Assembly (NCBI RefSeq): GCF_026210795.1 | Contig: NC_089441.1 | Span: 1,240,001 to 1,304,000, forward strand | DNA length: 64,000 bases | Source: Rhizophagus irregularis | Taxonomy: Eukaryota; Glomeromycota; Glomeromycetes; Glomerales; Glomeraceae | Direction: 5' to 3' | Shown: positions 55,497-64,000 of the stretch, piece after piece | Position numbering within the stretch: the first letter of the stretch is position 1 | Layout of the letters: each line of letters opens with the position of its first letter | Notes under the pieces: generated by a model | What the model saw: the letters and a program-made list of their open reading frames with translations, nothing else | Databases searched by the model: none | What the model was told of the DNA's origin: nothing | Made by a program: the position numbers and the translations under genes

Positions 55497-57894
55497 TAGG
55501 GTTGGTAAAATAACCGTTAGTTATGAATTTGGTTAATTAACCGGTTAATTAACGGTTAGTTAACGGTTAATTAACCCATAAATAACCTGTATATATAATT
55601 TTAAGGAAGTTAAAATAAATTTATAATTTATTAAATATTATAAAATTTTAATATATTTTATTTATTCTTCATCATCTAAATTAATAACATTTGCTTCAAA
55701 TCCAAATATACTATCATTATCAGAACTATTATTATTATCATCTTCTTTATTTTCATTATCAGAACTATTATTACTATCTTCTTCATTTTCATTAAAATTA
55801 CTAATCTGTTTCTTTTTTTGTATTTTTACAAGTCTATTACACATTCGAAGATTTCCATAAATATAAACTAATTTTTTAACACGTTCATTTTTCAATCTAT
55901 TTCGAATTTTATTATGAATAAAACCAAAAGTAGAAAAATTTCTTTCTGCAGCTGCAGAAGATGTAGGAATTGAGAGAATTTTAATAGCCAGTTGTTGAAG
56001 TTTACTAGTTGGCCATGATTGCCACCATAAAGATGAATTAAGAATATTAGCAGATTTCCAAATAATTTCATTATCATAAGGTGAATTTTTATTACGAAAA
56101 TTTACCAATTCAGCAAATAATTCTACTGCTTCTTCCTGATTAAATCTTTTATTTACAAATGTTGTAAATTCTACATAACCAATAGATTCAACTTCATCAT
56201 TTTTACTTTTTTCCAAAAATTGTGGATCTAACATATAAGCTGTTATCATAATAGGATGATAAGTATATTCCCATTGCTTTGCAATAAGTTCTTGAAGTTT
56301 ATCAGAAAAATTACAATCTATTTGATTAATTTGATTCATTACTTCTTTGAAATATGAATAAACATTTGAAAGAATTGAAATATCTGATTCAAATAACTTT
56401 AATGCTGAAACCATTGGTTCCATAATTTTTGTTATTATATCTAAATCTTCCCAAAACTCATCTGATAAAATATGAGCTCTTAAAGTTAAATCCATATTTT
56501 GACGAATTCTTATATCCATTAAAGCCTGTTCAAGTGCTGTTCTTGAATTTTGAAGTGATTGAAAACAAGCAAGATGTGTTCCCCATCTTGTAAGTGCTGG
56601 TAAAACCAATGCAATTTCTTTAGAATAATTTTCTTTTTGAATACGTTTCAATTTAGCTGTTGCCTGTACATGTGCCTTAAAATAATTGACCAACTTTTTT
56701 GCATTTTCAACAACAGATTTAATTTGATCAATCTTTAAAATATCACTAATTAAAAGATTCATTACATGAGAATTACATCCTAAACAAACAATACTTGGAT
56801 AACTATCTTCAATAATTCGCCAAGCTGCTTTCATTACACTAGCTGTATCTGTAATAACTGCTGAAAATTTATTAATACCAACAATTTCCATTTGTTTAAT
56901 AATTTCATCTGCAACCCATTTAGCTGTATGAGATTCTTCACCAGAATAAATAGCATCAAAGAATAATGGTTTTGGAGTACAAATAACAAAATTTTGAACT
57001 GATTCTCGATTAATATTAGACCAACCATCTGAAACCATTGTAAGAGATTTAGCTTGTAAAATTTGTTCATTACATTCAGCTTTAACTTCATCAAAAACAT
57101 CATCAAGTAATTCATCAGCAAGTTTTCTTCGATTAGGTAATTTGAATGCTGGACGTAATTGTTGAAAAAACTGAATAACATAATTATTTTCAAGAAAAGA
57201 AAAAGGAACTCCAGCAGCAAATAATGCTTGAGCTAGTAAAATTTCAAGAGTATCTTGTTCTTCTTCACTCATACGATCAACAAAATTCTCAATTGTTGTA
57301 TTTTTTAAATGCTTTTTTGATGTTTTTACTGTAGGAATAAAAGTAGAAGTAGTAGCATCAGAAGTTTCTAATAGTTCAGGAATTTGTTGTTTCTTTGTTT
57401 TTGCACTTTCTGGAGCTCTAGGACAACTATCATTAAGATGAACTTGCATTCTTTTAGCTGTACCTTGTTCAAAAACTTTAGAACAATAATTACAACGTAC
57501 AGAAGGATGTGTTTTTTTCTTAGACCTACTACTTTCTTCATTACTTTCTGCTTCAGTAATTATTGTCCAATGTTTCCAAACAGTTCCCTTTTTTTTTACC
57601 ATGATAATGAACAATAAATTTGCAAAAAAAAAGTGTTTTTTTAAAAAAAATTTATCTTAAAAAAAAGATCATGCAATATGTAGATCATAGATTTAATCAA
57701 TATTTATATTAATTAATATTTAATTGTGTAACAAAATAATGGATTATCATTTAATCACATGATTTAAATTCTGCATTTTGATTGGCTAATTATAAATAAC
57801 GGTTAATTAACCATTTTAAATCAATCATAACTAACAAAATTAACGGTTAATTAACCATGGTTAATTAACCGTGGTTAATTAACCCCCATCCCTA
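55497..57894. mobile_element. Autonomous hAT transposon, 2398 bp, intact
   Basis: Ends TAGGGTTGGTAAAATAACC and (complement) TAGGGATGGGGGTTAATTAACC, flanked on both sides by the octamer ATCGTGAG (55489-55496 and 57895-57902). Units 1, 2 and 4 of the surrounding tandem array preserve the empty site ATATCGTGAGTGA, which confirms the duplication. Subterminal regions carry many GGTTAATTAACC / CGTTAATTAACGG repeats in both orientations, the usual transposase-binding arrangement of hAT elements. It contains one uninterrupted transposase frame on the minus strand, so it may be mobile or only recently inactive. Confidence 0.93.
55662..57602 (-). CDS. hAT-family transposase (BED finger, 646 aa)
   Basis: Start chosen at MVKKKGTVWKHW; an ATG 12 bases upstream is also possible. 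Residues about 8-60 form a BED zinc finger: VWKHW, CNYC, then H and C in VHLNDSC. The catalytic core carries LTMVSDGWSN (first Asp), FSAVITDTASVMKAAW (second Asp), and the VCLGCNSHVMNLLISD block. The C-terminal dimerisation region reads SLWWQSWPTSKLQQLAIKIL and then SSAAAERNFSTFGFIHNKIRNRL, with the catalytic Glu in AAERNFS. The last 60 residues are Asn/Asp/Glu-rich. Length and all three acidic residues are intact. It cuts and reinserts elements with matching ends and makes 8-bp target duplications. Confidence 0.93.
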   Translation of the reverse strand: MVKKKGTVWKHWTIITEAESNEESSRSKKKTHPSVRCNYCSKVFEQGTAKRMQVHLNDSCPRAPESAKTKKQQIPELLETSDATTSTFIPTVKTSKKHLKNTTIENFVDRMSEEEQDTLEILLAQALFAAGVPFSFLENNYVIQFFQQLRPAFKLPNRRKLADELLDDVFDEVKAECNEQILQAKSLTMVSDGWSNINRESVQNFVICTPKPLFFDAIYSGEESHTAKWVADEIIKQMEIVGINKFSAVITDTASVMKAAWRIIEDSYPSIVCLGCNSHVMNLLISDILKIDQIKSVVENAKKLVNYFKAHVQATAKLKRIQKENYSKEIALVLPALTRWGTHLACFQSLQNSRTALEQALMDIRIRQNMDLTLRAHILSDEFWEDLDIITKIMEPMVSALKLFESDISILSNVYSYFKEVMNQINQIDCNFSDKLQELIAKQWEYTYHPIMITAYMLDPQFLEKSKNDEVESIGYVEFTTFVNKRFNQEEAVELFAELVNFRNKNSPYDNEIIWKSANILNSSLWWQSWPTSKLQQLAIKILSIPTSSAAAERNFSTFGFIHNKIRNRLKNERVKKLVYIYGNLRMCNRLVKIQKKKQISNFNENEEDSNNSSDNENKEDDNNNSSDNDSIFGFEANVINLDDEE

Positions 57895-58605
57895 ATCGTG
57901 AGTGATCAAACTCGTGCAGAGGTACTGTCACATTGATAATAAGACATGAGACCCACCACCAAAGGGAAGGGCCCCACATACAGAAGTCTGCGACATAGCT
58001 TGAGATATACTGATACAGTATTATGTTTCTCATTTAAGGTAACCAGACTTCTAGAAGAGGAGGATAACCGAAGCACTCTAGGTGCACAAATCCCTTATAC
58101 ATCCCAGCTTAGCCATTTCCACTTACCATTAATAAACAAAAAAGCTCAATAAAATCTTCTAAAACATTTGCAGAAAGGATAATAATGAAAGTGTGATAAC
58201 AACAACGAATTTTAAGATTTCCAAAAATTTCTTGTTAGATATTACCTAAGGTAATCTAAAAAATAAAATATATGGTAAAAATATATTAGAAGACTCGAGT
58301 ACTCTAAGTAAGCTTTGTAGAAAAGACAGATTCAAGCCCCCATGCCTACTATCAACTGACATTAACGTATATCGTGAGTGATCAAACTCGTGCAGAGGTA
58401 CTGTCACATTGATAATAAGACATGAGACCCACCACCAAAGGGACGGGCCCCACATACAGAAGTCTGCGACATAGCTTGAGATATATTGATATACAGTATT
58501 ATGTTTCTCATTGAAGGTAACCAGACTACTAGAAGAGGAGGATAACCAAAGCACTCTAGGTGCACTATTCCCTTATACATCCCAGCTTAGCCATTTCCAC
58601 TTACC

Positions 58606-59712
58606 AAAGAAAATAATATTACTGATTTCTATTCAAGTTTGACGCTTATTCCAATTTTTCCTCTAACTGTTAACGTTAAGTTGTCATTTTAAAGGAAGTT
58701 TATATTGAATAAAGTGTTTATAACTATTTTTTAACAATTTTTAATATGTTTTTCGTCGTTTGTTTACTATAAGTTTTCTTTAACGAAAATTTTCAACGAA
58801 AATAAGGAAGTTTCGACGAAACTTTTTTTTGACTACTAGAAGCGGCCGAAAGACTTGAGATATTTTTGTGTTTTTGAACATGGAGTTAAAAGACGAGATA
58901 AACAAAGAATATTTGTATATTTTTTATTTTTATTTATTCAAATATAAACTCAATAATAAGTACGGGTGTAAGTACAGAAAAAAAAAGTGCGAGTGCGAGT
59001 AAGTAAGTAAGGAAATTTCGTGTAAAAAAAATTGATATTTCATGGGAAAATTCAACTGAGTCATCATTACTTACTGATCATAATCACAATTTTAGGTTCC
59101 GATGCATGATTATTTTTCTTATGAGTCATTTGATTGTTGTCGATCTTATTAAAGAAACGTAGATTACTGCGCCTATTATTATTATATAATGATATCCGTA
59201 TGAATTCATCTGAGCACGTAATATATATCCCTTTAAACGAATTGCAATTGAAAAAACCTTACATTAAAAAGTTAGGTTTCATTTCGGCGTTTAACCAGAC
59301 AAAGGTATTGGTTCTTCTATTTGGAATTTAAAAAATTGCTAACTTAAAAATAGAATAAGGTAAAGATGAAGTATATATATTGATTATCATTATTAAGATT
59401 TATTATTAAATTATTATATTATTAATAAGAAAGATTAAAATAATATTTATAAAATTAATTAATTATTATTATTAAGATAATATTTTTTATGATATTAATA
59501 TAAGAAGTATTATACTATTGTATTATATTGTTATTAATAAGAAAGATTAAAATAATTATTATACTATTAAAATAAGATAATAAATATAAATATATAATTA
59601 TATGATATTATTATTAATAAATATATTAAATAAATTATTAGTCTATTTTGAATGCCAATAGAAACGTTGTATTTTGCACGTATTACATAACCGGTATAAA
59701 TCATTTGTTGAA
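58606..59712. other. AT-rich intergenic region
   Basis: No gene recognised. Bases 58755-58830 contain AACGAAAATTTTCAACGAAAATAAGGAAGTTTCGACGAAAC, a run of GAAAC/TTTCG words. Bases 59340-59660 are simple A/T sequence with repeated AATAAGAAAGATTAAAATAAT words. A 65-codon frame at 59134-59331 has no recognisable features. Confidence 0.4.
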
Positions 59713-61189
59713 TTATTTTTTAATTACTTGAAATACTTCATATTCTTCTATTTTAATCAATGATGGAATACCTATAGTATTTCTACCAATTTTGGAATCA
59801 TAAAACCAAATACCGGAATTAGGACAGTATAGATCACCCATACTAGGGCCATGACCTGCATGGCAATAAATAGCACACATTGCCGTATTAAATCTTATTT
59901 TTGCGGTGGAAATATTTTTTCCATCTGGGATATTGAATAGAAAACTAGATCTGGTATTTTTTCGACCATATCCATTCCAATCAAGAGGATTATAACCTCC
60001 AATTAATTGAGTTGAATCTTGAAGTTTTGCTATCCAAATAGTAGCTCCTTTATTATCACAATGTTTATGAAATGATTTTGTATTAAATCCATCAAGACTT
60101 GTATGGTATAATAATTTAAAATCATAAGGAATAAATTTTCTATTATAGTATGAAGGATCCTTTTTATCAATCCATGATGCAAAAAGAGGAATATATTTTG
60201 GTTCAATTATTGTTGAATTAAGTTTTAAATGATTTAAATTTGATTTTCTTGGTGGTATCATATTTTCTTTAGGTTTAATATTAGGAACTAAGTTAAATTC
60301 TACAAGATCAGCAACTAAATCTTGTGGTAAAATGTTTTTATAACAAAAAATCTTGTGAATGAAATCATCAGGTTCAATATTATAAAATCTAATAAAAGGA
60401 ATAAAATTCTGTAATATTATTTCAATCCTTTTAATATCATCTGTACTCCATTTAGTGGGATTATTCTCCACGTTTATTTGAGCAAGACACCATTTCAATA
60501 AATTTTCCCAAATTTCAATTTCTTCCACATACAAATCATCCCTTTTTAACAATAATTCTAACAAAGGAGCTTTTAAATTAATAAATTCATCAGAATTAAA
60601 TAAGATGCTAGGTTCTTCACAAATTTTCTCGAGACAAAAATTTGATAAATCCGTAAATTGTTCATATTGATAACTAATTTCAAGAATTTCAATCGGATTT
60701 TGTTGTAAAAATTCGGCTTGCTGTTCAATTAAATATTTTTGAATATAAGAAATTAGTGAATGAATATTAAGTTCATCCACTGCAATCAACAACTTTAATA
60801 TATCTTGACACTGTAGAGTTCTCAATTCGATACTTCCACTATATAAGAATCTAATTTTAAATGATAATTATTAGAAATAATTAAATAAAAAATAAAAAAA
60901 AAATATTTTAAATTATTATATATCATATACAATACCTGAGAATTATATCAAATAATTGCGGAGAAATATTTGGTTTTTCGAAAATAAATTTTCCATCTTT
61001 TTTCTCGGCCCATACATTTGAAAATGCAGAACGAAAATATTGAGACCTAGTACATAATATATATGAGTGAGCATGAATTTCTTTGATATTTGGCTTTACA
61101 CCGGCGTAAATGATAACATCGTATCCTATTTCTGATTCAAAAATGTTTTTGTAGTCGTTAGATAATTCAACCAAAAAGTTTGAGGTCAT
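59713..61189 (-). CDS. BTB-BACK-TLDc protein, two exons, 463 aa
   Basis: Exon 1 61189-60936, intron 60935-60851 (GTATTG to AAAATTAG), exon 2 60850-59713. The join gives ILRFLYSGSIELR, the expected last strand and helix of a BTB domain. Residues 1-125 are BTB (YDVIIYAG, EIHAHSYILCTRSQYFRSAF); about 130-210 are BACK-like (LSNFCLEKICEEP, WENLLKWCLAQ). Residues about 270-460 are TLDc (LYHTSLDGFN, GATIWIAKL, QLIGGYNPLDWNGYG, SFLFNIPDG, GPSMGDLYC, GIWFYDSKIG, EEYEVFQV). BTB-BACK proteins commonly act as Cullin-3 adaptors; TLDc is tied to oxidative-stress resistance and V-ATPase binding in other eukaryotes. The role here is inferred only. Large families of this architecture are typical of Rhizophagus-like fungi. 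The low-complexity leader (61250-61420) is A/T homopolymer-rich. Confidence 0.9.
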
Positions 61190-63770
61190 GTTTTTTTGTT
61201 TTAAGTAATGAAAAAAGTAATAGAATTTTTTTCTAGATTTTTTTATGTTTGAAGTTTTTTTATTGAAGTTTTTAAAAGTTTTGAATTTTTTTTTCTTTTT
61301 TTTTTTTTAAAAAAAAAAGAAGGTAAAAAAAAGAAGGTAAGTTTTTTTTTAAAAGAAGGTAAAATGAAAAAGAAGGTAGACGAAAAAAAAGTAGGATGTT
61401 GAAAAAAGTAGAATGTTGGATTGAAGTTGAAATCTTGTCTCTATTTATAAATTAAATCCTATGAATTATGGCTATGACTCATATTACTTACATGAAGTTT
61501 CAAACTTATAAAACGAAGAAATACCAAAATGACACAATATTTCAGGTGATGTAATATGTCAAACATTATGTAAATAATACAATAAAAATAACTATCTAAT
61601 TAAATAATAGTTTACTGGGTAAGATGGTTGTAATATCACCGAACTGTAAAGCAGTTCGGATGATATTTTAACCACTACCTATAAAAATTATAATTAATCT
61701 AAATGGCGTAATACATCAAAAATATCAAAGATATTTACGCAACAATAATTTATATAATAAAACAGTATAAAATAATACATTAAAATAAACTAAATCTACA
61801 TATGAAAATCAAGTTAGTATTATCTTACATAATATTGGTCATGACTAATCAACTTTAGCAATTCCAGTACGATACGACTGAAGGCTACTTTTAATTTATT
61901 TAAACATATTTTAAAGAAACGAATGAAATGAAAATAAATTAGATTAATTATTATATACAGATTGTCGATTTTTTTATTTCATAATGATTTTATTATTAAA
62001 AGAAAATTTTATTATACTTATTTTTATCTTTAGAATAATTTATTTTACAGGTAATATTTATAAATACATATACTGATCAATAAGTTATTATCGTATTAAT
62101 ATCTAAAATAATGTATTGTGTCATAAATATCTTTATAATACTGTAAAACCATCATATAATCTTGATCTGGATTAAATCAAATCTTCATTGAAACCATATA
62201 CCTTGAATTAGCAATCAAACTCCCGCGTTTTCGTGCATCGCCACCGACATGTGATTTCCTAATTTTAATCAATTACGTCAGATAAATATTTTTTTTTTCT
62301 TTCTCTTCACTATAACTTTTTTTATAAACTTATTTTAAAAAAGAGTCATGTTAAACCAACAATTATAATTAAAAAATGTTCGTTCAAATTTTAAGTCACT
62401 ATGGCAACGTTTCTTTCTTTTTTTTTTGTAGGTATCGGTACAATTATACTGAAAATGATTATCCGAAATCACATGAAACCGGCATGTGTGACCAGCAAAT
62501 ATGGTGGTTCATAATCATTTTTTGGTACATTTGCTTTTACATCGAGATTTGGCATCTACGGGAAAATTTTAAAAAAATTCTATACAAAAATAATAAGCTA
62601 TGTAAATTTATTAATTCGTTTAAATAAAATTAACATACAGTATATGCATCGAATGCATCGGAAATTTTTTTTGCATTAATAGTTATATCTTGTATGCAAA
62701 AAAATAAATAACTTTGGTGGATCATATAATCTATAAAAAATTATAGTTTAAAATAGACATAGGAAGTTGCAATTAAATGACTTCTTGGCTAGCTTTTTAC
62801 TATCAATCTAAACTAACGCTACTAATTAAGATTTTTGCACACAAATATTACGATGCAACTTAAAAGACAACTATGTAGAAAGGTGGAATTAGGATTATTG
62901 TATATTTCTCTCATCTATTTTTATGATTTATATTATTAAATAAAATTTTCACTAAGATAAATTGTGGTTGGAAACTGACAGTTCTTTCTTTAACTTTAAT
63001 CGATAAGTGATGCAAATAAAAATTTTAACATGGAAAAAGCTAAATACTGTAATATGTACGTTAAAATTTTTTTTACACGCAAACCGAAAGAAACCATGTG
63101 TATAATAAATATTATTATTTTGCCGTATAAATACTTTATTTTACAACTCTGCTAATTTTTTACTAATATTTATTATAAAGAATTTTTTCTATTTATATCT
63201 TACTTATTTACTAGTTGCTTAATAAAAATCATGAAATTTTATTAAATTATGTAATTTATAATTACATATAAAATTATTTTTGACCTTATTTTATATCTAA
63301 AAGAATATTCTTTATTATTCAGGTTAGTATTTGATTTCTTTCACTCTTTTATCGTTTCCTTTTTTAGTTTGTGCTCATTTTTGTTTCTATCATTGACTTC
63401 TACGATGACATTCTTAATAATTAGTTAATTAGTACAATTTGTTTGAATAGTAGTGTAGGATCGCCACAATCAACAAATCATAAAAGTTGCTATGTTTTAT
63501 TTTTTTTTTCAAATTATGATATGCTTACGCCAACTGTTGATCAAACTAAATAAGTAAATTGTTATGCATATCTCTTCTAAATTTAAAAACCGAATTTTTT
63601 GTAATAATTCTTAAATTCCATGAGGAAGTTTGGAAGTTACTTTCTGTAACACTAACAGAAAGTTCTATTTTTAATAATATATCATTCAGTTATAAATAAA
63701 ATACGTTCAAAATTTCTGAATTCACTATCGTTATCGATACTTGTTTATAAAATATACAGTAACATAAAAA
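61190..63770. other. Intergenic; AT-rich, with one strong hairpin
   Basis: Contains the T/A homopolymer leader of the BTB-TLDc gene, a hairpin at 61625-61674 described separately, and otherwise featureless AT-rich sequence. An 83-codon plus-strand frame at 62376-62627 (Trp/Phe/Ile-rich, WWFIIIFWYICFYIEIW) could be a membrane segment but lacks any supporting feature. Confidence 0.4.
61625..61674. repeat. Long perfect-to-near-perfect hairpin
   Basis: TGGTTGTAATATCACCGAACTG pairs with CAGTTCGGATGATATTTTAACCA around a 5-base loop (TAAAG). The inner 8 bp CCGAACTG/CAGTTCGG are perfect, then one bulged A, seven more pairs, and after a short mismatch five outer pairs. No U-run or gene boundary is adjacent, so a terminator role has no support. 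It could be a tiny fold-back element or a structured RNA. Confidence 0.65.
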
Positions 63771-64000
63771 ATGGAACTCGCAAAAACAAAGGACGGAAAT
63801 TTTTTTGACCCAACACCAAGATTAAAATCTAGTCCTATACCAATTAAATTTATTTCTTTTAATAAGTATGATGACGTATGTATTTATTGCGGAGAAATAT
63901 ATATTACGACTCTTTCTTGTTATACGCAAAAATATTGCAAAAAATGTTTATCGAGTTATATTAATAAGATAACTGATGATGATACAATTGATACATACTT
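63771..64000 (+). CDS. N-terminus of a Glomeromycotina-type kinase-family protein, cut by window end
   Basis: The frame opens at the ATG after CATAAAAA and has no stop to the last base (76 codons). It reads MELAKTKDGNFFDPTPRLK, then SPIPIKFISFN, and a Cys cluster: CIYCGEIY and YTQKYCKKCLSSYI. The C-x2-C and C-x2-C spacing suggests a small zinc-binding module. Starts with this Pro-rich lead and Cys module precede the kinase domain in many Rhizophagus-type protein kinases, so a kinase domain is expected beyond the window. That part is inference. Confidence 0.65.
   Translation, partial: MELAKTKDGNFFDPTPRLKSSPIPIKFISFNKYDDVCIYCGEIYITTLSCYTQKYCKKCLSSYINKITDDDTIDTY

Larger units (their letters stand above)
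54474..58605. repeat. Tandem repeat, 456/476-bp units, interrupted by a transposon
   Basis: The word AGAAGACTCGAGTACTCTAAG starts each unit at 54474, 54930, 55406 and 58288; once the insert at 55497-57894 and one octamer are removed the spacings are 456, 476 and 476. A fourth unit ends at about 58605. Copies are almost identical, with about 20-base length differences in the AT-rich spacer (AATAGACAAAAAAGCTC). The central 320 bases are unusually GC-balanced for this window and contain GGGCCCCACATACAGAAG. They match no RNA I know. Short frames on both strands are a by-product of the conserved sequence. Confidence 0.88.

Noticed and set aside
55892-57220. Additional frames inside the hAT transposase
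   Set aside because: Leu/Phe-rich shadows of the transposase coding frame on the same or opposite strand.
54538-58152. Repeated short frames of 61-85 codons on both strands in the tandem units
   Set aside because: They exist because the same conserved repeat is read several times; both strands are open in the same place and no start context, splice site or known domain supports them.
61625-61674. Transcription terminator
   Set aside because: Hairpin-plus-U-run terminators are bacterial; there is no U-run here and the sequence is eukaryotic nuclear DNA.

Overview
The window looks like nuclear DNA of an arbuscular-mycorrhizal-type fungus (Glomeromycotina, Rhizophagus-like). This is inferred from the very low GC, short introns, and a gene set of divergent F-box, BTB-TLDc and TKL-like kinase-fold proteins set in a large mass of transposons. 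No RNA gene or operon was recognised, and genes are monocistronic.

Layout. 1-8.4 kb: a decayed minus-strand LINE (ORF1; ORF2 with endonuclease, reverse transcriptase, RNase H and a Cys tail cut by the window edge), carrying two short DNA transposons with perfect 8-bp target duplications. 8.6-9.2 kb: an inverted-repeat element. 10.1-13.8 kb: a minus-strand chain of short exon-like segments separated by introns that carry hairpins just upstream of the 3' splice site. 15.9-17.4 kb: an F-box gene. 19.5-27.6 kb: small elements and relics of hAT transposases. 29.7-31.3 kb: a second F-box gene. 32.3-39.9 kb: four paralogues of an unassigned helical protein family, one frameshifted. Three have an intron at, or one codon before, the stop codon. 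40.4-43.2 kb: three non-autonomous elements. 44.1-50.5 kb: a kinase-fold/coiled-coil gene. 51.5 and 53.4 kb: a small spliced candidate gene and a broken TLDc gene. 54.5-58.6 kb: a tandem array with 456/476-bp units interrupted by an intact autonomous hAT transposon. 59.7-61.2 kb: a BTB-TLDc gene. 63.8 kb: the first exon of another kinase-family gene, cut by the window end.

The most unusual structure is the 5' half of the kinase-fold gene (46.8-50.5 kb, minus strand). About 32 consecutive introns of roughly 95 bp are separated by exons of exactly three nucleotides, followed by a one-nucleotide exon. The trinucleotides vary while the flanking splice signals (AG before, GTAAG after) are kept. 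Joined in the phase set by the first two exons they contain no stop, enter the kinase domain in frame, and give an 918-codon coding sequence. Their base composition by codon position (GC about 50, 31 and 19 percent) is what coding sequence in an AT-rich genome should show. I know of no description of such a one-codon-exon array.

One transposon family links several regions. The intact hAT element at 55497-57894 and smaller elements at 350-1044, 19684-19909 and 40975-42283 all begin with TAGGG(T/A)TGG and are flanked by perfect 8-bp duplications, so the transposase here may mobilise elements of this type.
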